DNA of 64,000 bases from the NCBI GenBank assembly GCA_963662175.1, contig OY759221.1:2790001-2854000 (forward strand). The letters run 5' to 3'. Both the position numbers and the translations under genes were made by a program. Position 1 is the stretch's first letter. Each line of letters starts with the position of its first letter. Of the stretch, positions 49,822-59,344 are shown one piece after another. Source of the DNA: Aradus depressus (lineage: Eukaryota > Arthropoda > Insecta > Hemiptera > Aradidae). A model generated the notes under the pieces. That model worked only from the letters and a program-made list of their open reading frames with translations. It ran no database searches and was not told the DNA's origin.

Positions 49822-49922
49822 CATCATATGAAAAAAATTATACATCATATGAAAAAAATTATACATCATATGAAAAAAATTATACATCATATGAAAAAAA
49901 TTCATAAACATATGTTCATCTA
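49588..49922. repeat. Inverted repeat around a TA microsatellite and a 21-bp array
   Basis: TAGATGAACATATTTTTATG near 49588 is mirrored by CATATGTTCATCTA near 49909. Between lie about 60 bases of pure TA (49757-49817) and four tandem copies of a 21-base unit with CATCATATGAAAAAAATTAT (about 49822-49905). The unit is itself the inverse of the sequence at 49612-49640. Confidence 0.8.
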
Positions 49923-50520
49923 TACATATCTATACAGACCATCACACATATGATCAGCTGCCTGGTCAACAGCAATCATTTTAAAATCTATTTTCCGCCG
50001 AATAGCTTTCAAAAGATATAAAAAGCCAAAAAATTGAATCATTTCCTGAGATTTAGCCTAACATGACGTTGTTTATAGGAAAGCTCAAATATTTTATATT
50101 ACTTTTGAATTAGTGCGTTAAAACAAACTAGGGTTGCTCCAAACATTTCAAGTGGCTTCATTGGGAAAAATAAAATACAACAATGGAATGTAAATTGCGG
50201 GCCCAAAAGTTTCCCTGAAGGCCGTTTAGAGAAAACAACCCTTTTCGTAACGTTCACACTCATCTCCTGCAAGAACTAATTTACTTATCGAAACGCAGAT
50301 TTCGCAGCATAGGGCAATTTCAGGCTCATAAGGGCGTCAAATCTCAAAATAAATAATACCATACGTGAAAGAGGACTAAAAATAATGAAATATTCTTCAA
50401 TTTTTGTTGTTTTCAAGTTAAATTGTTTTGATTCATGTTAAATGGGACACCCTCTCACCATGTCTGGAGACGCAATATAGAATATCCATAAAAAAAAAAA
50501 ACTTTTAAGCTAATGTAATG

Positions 50521-50675
50521 TCAATAAATAAAAATGATAATGTTACTTACTACACCTGCAATAACTGCTATAATTGCAACAAGTATAATGACCAATAATA
50601 TAATCAAAACGACGGGAGGGAAGGCCGTGGCAATGTCGCCAGCCTCGCAAACATCGTATTTATCTCCTGTTCTAC
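50521..50675 (-). CDS. Possible C-terminal membrane-anchor exon of the CAP protein
   Basis: On the minus strand a TTTTTTCTTAG acceptor is followed by an open frame (two bases plus 51 codons, stop TGA at 50521-50523). It codes RTGDKYDVCEAGDIATAFPP and then about 25 strongly hydrophobic residues rich in V, I and L, a clear transmembrane segment, ending NIIIFIY. It lies downstream of the CAP exons on the same strand, and a GDKYDVC-like stretch could follow a CAP domain. However, its phase does not fit exon 53380-53477 (a direct join makes GGG TAG), so at least one small exon is missing, or the two belong to different genes. Confidence 0.5.
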
Positions 50676-50763
50676 CTAAGAAAAAAATTATATCAATAAT
50701 ATTTAATTATATAAAATAAAAAAAACAATAAAATAAACATTTTTAATTAATTAGTTTTTTTAA

Positions 50764-51200
50764 TATTGTCTATTCCACAATAAATTCATATATAACGTAA
50801 TTAGTTAGTTATTATGACTCATCCCCGGGCTTTAAATACAAGGTCATATCGCCTACTACCAGAGCGCTCTTTCATCACTCTGTTTGACATGAGCCTGACT
50901 CTACTGTGGGAGTACTGAATTTTTATTTCACCTAGGGCAGAGGTCTTTAACGAGTACCTGACATCGTACAGGCTCGGGACCATCGCTTAACGTCCCATCC
51001 GAAGGACGGCGTGCTTAAGTTTATTTTACCTCCCAGATAAAATAAACTAAGGGCCTCGGTCGGGTTTCGAACCTACGACCTTGAGCTCAGAAGGCAAGCA
51101 CGCATACCACTGAGCTACTGGCGCCCTCCGTAATTATACATATTGAACGTAATTATAAACGTAAGGTATAAATGTCTTGTGGAATAGATAATATTTTTAA
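50764..51200. mobile_element. Penelope-like edges in inverted pair, split by a SINE
   Basis: TAATATTGTCTATTCCACAA at 50761-50780 is mirrored by TTGTGGAATAGATAATATTT near 51178. The SINE at 50804-51128 lies between them. Confidence 0.65.
50796..51136 (-). repeat. SINE family 1, copy 18, full length with 8-bp TSD
   Basis: CGTAATTA at 50796-50803 and 51129-51136 flanks a complete minus-strand element with head ACTGAGCTACTGGCGCCCTC and tail TTAGTTATTATGACTCATCC. Confidence 0.92.
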
Positions 51201-51404
51201 AAAATAACGTTTGTTTTATTGACTCAGTATAAGTCTCCACAATATGTCCGCCTTTCTCAACATAGAATGAAGTTGAGATGGTATAGTTGCCAACTCTGCT
51301 GTTTTGTCCATCCCCATGTTCCACGGTGTTATAAATTATAGAAAAAATTTCATGTGAGTTATCCCAACTTATTTCATCCCTTAAGACTTTCATTAGTTCT
51401 GTGA
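51115..51404 (-). CDS. Unrecognised open frame, possible exon
   Basis: On the minus strand the sequence TTTTCGACCTCACAG, a fair acceptor, is followed by an open stretch coding ELMKVLRDEISWDNSHEIF, IIYNTVEHGDGQ and VGNYTISTSFYVEKGG. The composition looks protein-like (balanced, with a possible N-glycosylation NYT). I do not recognise the family. The distal end runs into a PLE-like edge and a SINE. It lies between the CAP and membrane-anchor exons, so it could be part of the same gene, an older gene fragment or transposon coding sequence. Confidence 0.25.
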
Positions 51405-51820
51405 GGTCGAAAAGGTCTCATCTTTAGCGTTGAGTGCTTGAGGTAAATAAATTCGATTCTTTGAAAAATAAAGAAGAGCCATTTATTCATTAGTTGTCGC
51501 TACTTTATCTAATTGTCCTCTTTAATTAATTTCATAAATGTAATACTCAACATTGACATTACTTCCTTTCGATAATATAAAACTAATGAAAATCTCAGAC
51601 GCTCTCCCGGTTTTTTGGAACTCATGCCCAGACTTAAACTGTCTATCCAGGTTTAGTTCGGGCTAGGGGTCTGAGTTAGGAAAATGTTTCTAATATCGTA
51701 TATATCTCCTGAACTGTTGCGAATCAATCTAAATTCGCCATAAATGTTTTCCTAAGTTGAAAAACGCGGACGTGTTGTGTAAAAGTATAATAAATGAATA
51801 GAACAAAGTTATTTTTGAAA

Positions 51821-51912
51821 TATTGTCTATTCCAGAAAATATTATATACATATACTACCCTTTCTAACATCGTCAGGTTTACAAGTTTTGTGGAATAGCC
51901 AATATTTCAAAA
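51821..51912. repeat. Penelope-like edge pair (degenerate)
   Basis: ATATTGTCTATTCCAGAAAA and TTTTGTGGAATAGCCAATAT face each other over about 55 bases. On the minus strand CTGACGATG is present, but its stem partner and GAAA are lost. Confidence 0.55.
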
Positions 51913-52019
51913 GACATTTGGAGTGTTTATACATTTTAAAAATCCATTATCAGGCCTCTGAGATGTCGAACTAAACTTCCTCACATATTTTTATTGAAGA
52001 GTTCTAAAATTATATTATT

Positions 52020-52325
52020 AAAAATTAAAGAACTTTGAACGAGGACAACCTGTTGGACGCTGATCACAGGACACTGCCATGTGAAGAAACACCTACACAA
52101 GATGGGCATCGCTAGAAGCCCTCTGTGTGCAGGAAATGTGGCGAGGAAAATGAGATCTACGGTTCATATTCTGAACCAGTGTAAGGCACTAGACAGCAGG
52201 AGATTTTACTGCTTCTGGTCTGCCATAACGGAACCGAAGAAGGTAATGGAAGGAACCTGCAGAAGAATCCTGGACTTCATAAAAGATACAGGGCTGCTGT
52301 AGGGACCAACACACACAGGGCACAC
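52020..52325 (+). pseudogene. Non-LTR retrotransposon ORF2 C-terminal fragment
   Basis: Codes LTGHCHV-type sequence then KKHLHKMGIARSPLCAGN, HILNQCKALDSRRF and RRILDFIKDTGLL, ending in a stop at 52300-52302. This is the L-x-GH-x-x-x-x-HL-x-x-MGI-x-x-SP-x-C pattern and trailing helix that follow RNase H in jockey/I/R1-type elements. The second cysteine is lost. Confidence 0.72.
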
Positions 52326-52629
52326 AATAGGCCTATTGGACACTTCTCAGTTATTCAAGTTTCGTCTTCATCATCGGTTCTCTTTTTTTGCATCGTTTTC
52401 AGCGTTCGATATTGAAGATGATAATCTTGATCGGTAGAATATCCCGAACTAGGTTATTTTATATATTCTTCAGTTGGATTAATATAGCAATAAAAAAAAA
52501 ATATATCCGTTTTTCGTTTTTAGAGATAAGACAGAATTATTGTTGAGGTTCTGGAAAACTGCCGAGCAACAGTGAGCACTACAGCTAGTACTGACTGAGT
52601 TGTAATTCAACGTTAATCCTCTTTTAAAA

Positions 52630-52815
52630 TAGTTCATATCTTCTTCCTCCTCCATTCTCTGTCTTCATCCTATGCCCTCCTACCCTTCTCTTTATCCGAT
52701 ATGGCAGAAAATTTATTTGAGTCGTACTTACAGATTTTTTGGATATATGTTTCAAATTTTATGCCGATACATTCATTACATCGGCAATTATTACGTTTTC
52801 TGAGTTAAGCTATTG
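52630..52815 (-). repeat. Repeat family 2, partial copy
   Basis: GATACATTCATTACATCGGC and TTATTACGTTTTCTGAGTTA mark the family. Confidence 0.6.
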
Positions 52816-53379
52816 AACGCAGTTGTCAATTTTGCAGAAAACCGGTCGTTTACGCTACGTCGCTTCGAAGTATTACTTAAATTTACTAACTGAGCGGACA
52901 ATGTAACTACCCAGCTTTTTTGTGTGTTTTGTTTTTGCAAATGCTTGCATCTTTAATAAGAAAATAATGATATAATATAAATTAAAGAGTAAGAAAATGT
53001 TTTAAAATTGTTTTTCCGCATTTCAGTTATTATTCCCCAATTTGAAAATACCAATATCACAAAATGTACAACATTTCATTTGAATGCACAAATACCAATA
53101 CATATCAAAAAATTTACTTTATGATTGCTTTTCCAATGACGTCTCACGTCTTAAAATTATATGTCAACTTGGACAAATGAAACTCACTGCAAAGATTTTT
53201 GTAACTTGCTGATTTTTTCAAATTATGGTCTTCACAACTTGGATCACTGTATATGTAAGGTTTTTGGCCTAAAACGTTTCCTCTAAAAATAATTTAAATG
53301 TATTAGGGGCTAATTAAAAATAAAAATAAATAATAATACAGTAATAAACTAGAGAAAATACTATTATTATTGTTATTAC

Positions 53380-53477
53380 CCAGGGCTATAATTGCAGACC
53401 AGATAGCTATAATACTGGCCAGAAGATTTATAAAATGAATAGCCACATCCTATTTTCGAGGAGGCTCCCCAGATCAT
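53380..53477 (-). CDS. CAP/SCP-domain protein, late exon
   Basis: 98 bases on the minus strand between TTTTTCCAG and GTAATA. Joined in phase 0 to exon 55643-55791 it completes GHYAQMIWGASSKIGCG and YYSYLVCNYSPG, the two diagnostic CAP signatures (GHYxQxxW and the YxVCNYxPxGN box). The last codon is split GG/N, and the following GN should come from the next exon. The apparent ATG at its start is internal. Confidence 0.87.
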
Positions 53478-53534
53478 CTGGAAAAATAGAAATAATTCTT
53501 GTTCAAGGAGATATGGGCAAATCGATTACATCAT

Positions 53535-54055
53535 GAGTTAATCCTCCTCCCCCCGTCTGAAAATCGATATATGTAACTACGTCATCCTTATGGGATTGTG
53601 GTTCCACATATAGAATAATTCAGAGGGCGCCGGTAGCTCAGTGGTATGCATGCTTGCCTGAGTTTGAAACCCGGCCGAGGCCCTTAGTTTATTTTATCTG
53701 GTAGGTAATATAAACTTGAGCATTCCGTCCTTTGGATGGGACATTAAGCGATGGTCCCGAGCCTGTACGATGTCAGGTACTTGTTAAATACCCCTACCCT
53801 AGGTGAATAAATAGTAGAGTCGGGCCCATGCCCATCAGAATGACGAAAGAGCGCTCTGGTAGAAGGCGATATGACCTCGTAGTTAAAGCCCGGGCATGAG
53901 TCATAATAACTAACTATAGAATAATTCTATTAAATTATTTCAATTTCATGTTGATATATCCATTCCATGGAGCCATCCAATTCATAAAAACATCGACAGA
54001 AATGATTTTTTTTTTTTTTTTTTTTTTTCTATTTTTGGATTCAGGATATTGGAAA
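53535..54055 (-). repeat. Repeat family 2 copy interrupted by a SINE
   Basis: CTGAAAATCGATATATG..CATCCTTATGGGATTGTGGT before, and TTTCATGTTGATATATCCAT after, the SINE at 53622-53914. The SINE is therefore younger than this repeat copy. Confidence 0.65.
53609..53927 (+). repeat. SINE family 1, copy 19, full length with 13-bp TSD
   Basis: TATAGAATAATTC at 53609-53621 and 53915-53927 flanks the element. The segment between head and B-box has a deletion, but head GAGGGCGCCGGTAGCTCAGT and tail CATAATAACTAAC are intact. Confidence 0.92.
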
Positions 54056-54080
54056 ACACTTAACAGTGAAAATTTCGTTG

Positions 54081-54322
54081 CTCTGGTGGACATGAGACCG
54101 ACTTTACTGTGAGAGTCGTAAATTTTGCCTACCCTAAATTTTTAATCACATAGGGGTAACGAGTACCTGACAACGTACAAGCTCGGGACCATCACTTAAT
54201 GTCCCATCCGAAGAACGGCGTGCTCAAGATTGTTTCTCCTTCCAGAAAAAAAAAACCCAAGGCCCTCGAATGTTGAGCTCAGTAAGCAAGCACGCTACGT
54301 CTGAGCTACCGACGCCATCTTA
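54081..54322 (-). repeat. SINE family 1, copy 20
   Basis: Minus-strand copy, CTCTGGTGGACATGAGACCG to GTCTGAGCTACCGACGCCAT; tail missing. Confidence 0.82.
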
Positions 54323-54364
54323 GATTCTAGATAAATGATGACAAAAAAATTGTTCATCTTTTAT

Positions 54365-54395
54365 ATTGTCTAATTCCACAAAAATATATACTTAT
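54365..54395 (-). repeat. Penelope-like edge fragment
   Basis: TATTGTCTAATTCCACAAAA followed by ATATATACTTAT, matching the edge of sub-family B. Lies directly before the Harbinger-like terminal sequence. Confidence 0.5.
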
Positions 54396-54553
54396 GGTGG
54401 GTTGCACCATCCAGGATCAACTGCTTTGAACCACCTTTTCTGTCTCACCATTACTGAACCAGGATCAACATCAGACATTGATCCTGGATCTTGATCTTCC
54501 TGGATTAATGAAAACTGACATTATTGCAGAGATATTGTGAAATAATTCAAATC

Positions 54554-54776
54554 AACTTGAAAGAAATAAAACTTGTTTATTTATGATATTGTCTAATTTC
54601 ACCAACTATATTTACATGGGAGTACCTCCGGTATTTCTACCATCCTCAGCCAAAAGCATAAGAGATAAGACTGCTTTTGGCTGAGGATGGTAGAAATACC
54701 GAAAGTACTCCCATGTAAATATAGTTGGTGAAATTAGACAATATCATAAATAAACAAGTTTTATTTCTTTCAAGTT
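54554..54776. repeat. Penelope-like terminal repeats as a 105-bp-arm palindrome, sub-family A
   Basis: Arms 54554-54658 and 54672-54776 are inverted copies with about two mismatches and a 13-base centre. Both carry CTGAGGATGGTAGAAATACC; the right arm continues GAAAGTACTCCC while the left has GGAGGTACTCCC. The edge TTGGTGAAATTAGACAATAT lies outside. Inserted within a Harbinger-like element. Confidence 0.93.
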
Positions 54777-54955
54777 CATTCCTGGATTAACCAACAATTT
54801 TTGTTGCACCATCCTAGCTCAAGCAAATCCTAAGAAAAGGGTCTGTGATCCCAGATTAAATTTGATACCCCAATTAAGTGAGATCAAATACCAGGATTAA
54901 ATAGTTGTTGCTCTGTTAGTCATTCCAATTTTACAATTTTTTCAAGTTTTCAATT

Positions 54956-55339
54956 ATGTCTGATGTTGAGTCAATAGAGAATCTTGAGGAATGGTTAAAT
55001 AGTGTTGAAGAAATTGACGAGGATACATCACATTTCGTTCCTCGTGTAATTCGAGAGAGGCGATATTTATTTTCTGAATTTGATGACGGAAAATTTAGAC
55101 AGAGGTATAGACTGTCCAGGGCATATGTTTTAACATTGTTTACATGTATACAAGGTGATTTATCAAGGGGGACAGATGCAAGAAATAACCCTATTTCTCC
55201 CATGAACAGGCTACTAATTACGTTGAGATACTATGCTACGGGAAGCTTTCAGATGACAATATCTGACATAGCTTGTCTTTCAGGGACAGCACTAATTTCT
55301 CTTCACTCTCCGTCAATTCGGAGACATAGATTTTTGTGA
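54956..55339 (+). pseudogene. PIF/Harbinger transposase, N-terminal fragment
   Basis: ATG at 54956 opens 127 codons: an acidic start (DVESIENLEEWLNSVEEIDE), then RERRYLFSEFDDGKFRQRYR, NNPISPMNRLLITLRYYATG and a helix-turn-helix-like end. The F..RYRLS...V..L......P(I/V)SPMNxLLxxLRxYATGSF pattern is typical of HARBI1-like transposases. The DDE catalytic region is absent because the frame breaks at SGTALISLHS. A different family from the remnant at 5833. Confidence 0.82.
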
Positions 55340-55642
55340 AATATTAAATTTCTTTGTTTTTATCATTTTTTTATCTTTTCATTATATCGACACAGATCGC
55401 AGAAATGTATTCGAAAATATAAACATCTTAACAGAATTTGGATAGGATATCCTGAACACGAACACAAAACTTCTCAAGGTTTTCCTCCTAAAGATTCAAC
55501 TCAAGTTTCTATTTTATGTCTAAGCGCAGTTTTCCAACTGAATTTTAACATGATTCTATTCATCGATCATGCTTGCCGAGTTGACATGAAACTGGTACAA
55601 TTGTATAACAGATTATTAGTTTCAGCAACCGTAAGACATTAC

Positions 55643-55791
55643 CTGAGCATAGTGTCCAGACTCTAAGGTGAACAATCCAGTGTAACCATATTTTGTAACC
55701 TCCGAAAACCAACCTTGTTGTAACTGTGTAGTTGACGATTTTTTCTCAGCTGATGACCATGATATTGCCAAATTTTCTCCAATACCTTTTC
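55643..55791 (-). CDS. CAP/SCP-domain protein, middle exon
   Basis: 149 bases on the minus strand between TTTTTCAG and GTAATG. Codes GKGIGENLAISWSSAEKKSS, QGWFSEV and ESGHYAQ, which are the GENL strand, the W(Y/F)xEV helix and the GHYxQ signature of the CAP domain. It starts needing one base from an earlier exon and ends in phase 0. It does not join exon 62679-62800 directly, so the exon carrying the A..WA..C..HD segment between them remains unlocated. Confidence 0.85.
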
Positions 55792-55917
55792 CTGAAAAAT
55801 GAAAAAATAAATAAAACAAAAAAAATAATTAGACCATATCTTGTTGTTTATATTTGAGTAGCAGTTTCATATAGGCGTGTAACCTAGTTACAAATTACCT
55901 ATCAAAATATATAGGAT

Positions 55918-56128
55918 CCGCCGTCCTTCGGATGGGACGTTAAGCGATGGTCCCGAGCCTGTACACGGTCAGACTCGTTAAAGACCCCTATCCTACATGA
56001 ATAAACGTAGATAGGCAACATTTACGAATCCCACAGTAGAGTCGGGCTTAAATCCGCCATAGCGGCGAAACGAGCGCTCTGGTAGTAGGCGATTTGACCT
56101 CATAGTTAAAACCCGGGCATGAGTCACA
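55918..56128 (+). repeat. SINE family 1, copy 21 (5'-truncated)
   Basis: From CGTCCTTCGGATGGGACGTT to CCCGGGCATGAGTCACAAT. Confidence 0.78.
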
Positions 56129-56153
56129 ATATATATAATAATAATAATTATTA

Positions 56154-56171
56154 CCCCCCCCCCCCCCCCCC
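56154..56171. repeat. Poly-C run
   Basis: About 17 consecutive C's between a SINE tail and a repeat family 2 copy; similar C runs occur at about 8052 and 60722 near or in repeats. Confidence 0.9.
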
Positions 56172-56545
56172 TTGCCCTCCAGTCGATTCCGCTGAAAATA
56201 ATTAAGTGTCGTTTTAATGGAGTTTTCAATTCATATATGAAATTTTGTGTCGATAAGTTCATTACGACAGCAGTTATTAGAGTTTTTGAGTTAAGCCTCT
56301 CCCCTAATCCCCCTCCCTTTGATGGTTTTGACCGAAAATCAATAAGTATGGTCCTTAGAGGGTTCTGGTTACACATATCAAAATCTCGTGTCGAGACATT
56401 TATTCTATCGGGAGTTGTCGTTTTTACAGATTTTTTATTTTTGGAAACTGGAGGTCGAAAAACATGAAATTTCGTTGAAAACTCGGCATCGAATTCCTGA
56501 CCGATTACATAACATCCCCTATACTCCATACATCTGGGCAGTAAA
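56170..56545 (-). repeat. Repeat family 2, copy
   Basis: Contains GTCGATTCCGCTGAAAATAA, GTGTCGATAAGTTCATTACG, ATTCTATCGGGAGTTGTCG and the end ACCGATTACATAACATCCCC. Confidence 0.75.
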
Positions 56546-56859
56546 ACCATTATTAATTAAGTTATCCTCTCTCTAGGGGTGGGAAATATACATATGGATG
56601 CGTTCCAGGCAAAAGGTCCTAACCCACATAATGTTAACTTTACAGGAGAAAGAAAAAAACTGTTTCATTATCAAACAAACCAAGTTGGCTTTCCTCATTA
56701 GTTTAATTGTAATTTTTAAGAATCTTTTCTGTTGCATAGAACAATTATTTTTCATCAATACTTGCATCTCTTTACAGGAAATAACAGTAAAGTGAACCAC
56801 TTTGTTGATTAGGGCCTTTGTCACCTTGTACCAACGAGGCCTGTCTCATAATGTAAACT

Positions 56860-56905
56860 GCCAAAAGCCCTAACCCGTTGGTTAGGGCTTTTGGCAGTTT
56901 TTGAA
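56860..56905. repeat. Perfect 21-bp-arm hairpin
   Basis: AAACTGCCAAAAGCCCTAAC and GTTAGGGCTTTTGGCAGTTT face each other over a loop of about four bases. Confidence 0.9.
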
Positions 56906-57256
56906 AGTCCCGAATGTTCAGAACGAAAGCCTTAGCCCACTTCTATCATTGGTAAAATAAAAAATTACCTTTTATTAAATTTTTTAATTTATTTATATTT
57001 AACAAAAAACCACAAGAAATATTTTTGAACACATGTTTGACAAAAATATCATAATTTCCTTAATTTGTACTTTTTTTTTTACTCCTACTTATCTAGTAAA
57101 AATCACAATTGTCTCATTATTAAAAAAATATTGCTTTACTTTTTTTTAATTTATTAAAACTATATTTTTGAACAACTTATAAAACACTATTTATAACTAA
57201 ATAGGTACCTAACTATTTAGTTTTATAGGAACCTCTTCAGTTGTAAAACATTTCTA

Positions 57257-57622
57257 TAATTTTTAAAAGAGGGCGCCGGTAGCTCAGTGGTATGCGTGCT
57301 TGACTTCTGAGCTCAAGGTCGTGGGTTCGTAACCCGACCGAGGCCCTCAGTTTATTTTATCTGGGAGGTAAAATAAACTTAAGCACGCCGTCCTTCGGAT
57401 GGGACGTTAAGCGATGGTCCCGAGCACTGTACGATGTCAGGTACTCGTTAAAGACCCCTACCCTAGATGAATAAAAATTTAGGGTAGGCAAAATTTAGGA
57501 CTCCCACAGTAGAGTCGGGCTCATGTCCACCAGAGTGACGAAAGAGCGCTCTGGTAGTAGGCGATATGACCTCGTTGTTAAAGCCCGGGCATGAGTCATA
57601 AAACCTAACCTAATTTTTAAAA
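57257..57622 (+). repeat. SINE family 1, copy 22, full length with 12-bp TSD
   Basis: TAATTTTTAAAA at 57257-57268 and 57611-57622 flanks a complete element. GAGGGCGCCGGTAGCTCAGT head, TCCTTCGGATGGGACGTTAA body, CATAAAACCTAACC tail. One of the best-preserved copies, suited to serve as the family reference. Confidence 0.93.
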
Positions 57623-58698
57623 ATAACTAAAAAACTTTTTCAAAATATTTATGTTTTATAAAACATTTTTATAAAAATTGATCTAAAATTAAAAATAATG
57701 GTAAAATAAAATAAAATTATCTCAAGCCACAGTCAAATAATATAATTTAAAAGTGAGAGTATGTGGGTTAGGGCCTTTTACCTGAACAACATTTTGCAAT
57801 GCCAAAGGCCCCCCAATTTCTAATTTCCTATTTTTATAAATTTTGTTAAACATTATTACAAAATGGAGTTAACAGAAATGTGCTCGATAGTCAATAGTGT
57901 GGGATAGGGCCAAAACATGAAAATCTCAAAAATTGAGAGATAGGGCCTTTTGCTGGAACGCATCGATATATATATTTCTAATTTTCATTATTATATAAAT
58001 AGGTACATGAAAAAATAGTTAATAATGAATAGCGTTTATTAAGAAAGTAATTGATTTATTGAGAATTTTCTGTGAGAACTCAGCACTGCGTTGAGAAGCA
58101 TGGTTAGGCTACATGCCAAGCAAGTCACGTTGCCATGTTCGCTTGAGACGGCGGGGTAGGTTTGTGGGCAGTATACTTGAAGCTAGTGTTTGAATGAGAG
58201 AATTGGCGTGGAAGTTTGTGTATCACTCTGTCATAACTGTGGAATGGAATGGCACTCGTAAGTGGTTAGGAAGGGTGACATAGAATGATGCTTTGGAGAT
58301 GTATCCGAAGAAGATGACTGTGGCTTGAATGCAACTCACATTGGCCGCATGATCCCCGGAGTTCTAAGTACCACGTCTGTCCAATGTCCAGCCCAATATA
58401 GCTGATTCTCTCAAGTTGGAACTATGTGATTACCTTTGGTGGACTGGACTAATTACACAACGTAACAAAAAATTATTTATATTTATTTCTTTGTGTTTAC
58501 TGTATGCAAGTAATGTGCTAAACATGAATATGCCCTTAATTTTTTACAGATGTCGATTCTTTTCGATATTTTAACAGTTTTTTAATAATTTTAAATTTAC
58601 CGCTTTTTCTAGCAATCGTAGTTAGTGTAGATACAGATGTGGTTATAAGTAAAGTTGATTGTTGTCTTTTAACGTAAAATGTCATCATCCAGAAATTG

Positions 58699-59244
58699 TA
58701 AATTGCCAGCAGACACGTTCCAGGTGCACACAACGTAAGAAATGAGGCCCTTGTATCCAGGGAGAAGATTTTGTTACCAGCACTGCATATCAAACTTGGA
58801 CTTGTTAAACAATTCATCAAAGGTTTAGATAGCAACAGTGAGGCTCTCAACCTCATCAGACAAATGTTCCCCAACATAAGTGAAGCAAAAATAAAAGGAG
58901 AAATTTTCACCGGACCTCAGATTCGTGTCATGTTAAAGTCAAAAGAACTTGTAGATGCAATGACTCTTGATGAACCAAATGCTTGGGATGCATTTAGAAT
59001 GGTAGTGCAACAGTTTTTGCGCAACAACAGAAGGGAGAATTACATGCAACTGATAGAAAATTTGATACAGAGTTACCATATACTTGGATGTAGAATGTCT
59101 GTGAAAATGCATTACTTGTTTTTTCATATTGACTTCTTTAGGCCAAATTTAGGAGCTGTAAGCGAGGAACACGGTGAACCAAGACATTCACTGCATGGAT
59201 ATTATTACGTACTTTCCAGAGGAGAGGGAAATATGTCGGTGTGA
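58699..59244 (+). pseudogene. Fragment of an uncharacterised, probably transposon-derived protein
   Basis: After an in-frame TAA at 58699 the frame codes VSREKILLPALHIKLGLVKQ, then MFPNISEAKIK.GIF-like GPQIRVMLK, NAWDAFRMVVQQFLRNNRR, LGCRMSVKMHYLFFHIDFF and NLGAVSEEHGE. I have a strong impression of a recurrent arthropod protein family with LPxLHIKLGLxKxFVKxLD and NLGxxSEEQGERFHQD blocks, often annotated as uncharacterised. The frame slips just after EEHGE, where RFHQD is expected, so the copy is broken. There is no start codon. Function unknown. Confidence 0.55.
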
Positions 59245-59344
59245 GTATAGTGTCTGTACAGATCGGTCCGATATATTCATACTTTGTCAGGATGTTGTCG
59301 CAACATTTCTGCGATGATTAAGTCTTCCTCATTATTCACGGAGT

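Larger units (their letters stand above)
54396..55339 (+). mobile_element. Harbinger-like element, 5' part
   Basis: Starts near GGTGGGTTGCACCATCCAGG, with repeated GGATCAA / CCAGGATTAA words on both sides of a PLE palindrome and before the transposase frame. The right end was not identified. Confidence 0.55.
56597..57966. mobile_element. Element bounded by inverted repeats with recurring TAGGGCCTTTT words
   Basis: GATGCGTTCCAGGCAAAAGG with TCCTAACCCAC at the left is mirrored at the right by TAGGGCCTTTTGCTGGAACG and CATC. Internal words of the type TTAGGGCYTTTT recur at about 56810, 56880, 57760 and 57905. A perfect hairpin lies at 56860-56905. No coding region or target duplication was identified; it contains a SINE (57269-57610). 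Class unknown, perhaps a DNA transposon derivative. Confidence 0.6.

Noticed and set aside
54931..55203. 90-codon minus-strand frame
   Set aside because: Antisense shadow of the Harbinger transposase fragment.
55993..56550. 185-codon minus-strand frame
   Set aside because: It runs through a SINE copy, a poly-C/TATAATAATA region and a family 2 repeat, so the length is accidental.
58536..58910. 124-codon minus-strand frame
   Set aside because: Opposite-strand shadow of the pseudogene at 58699-59244.
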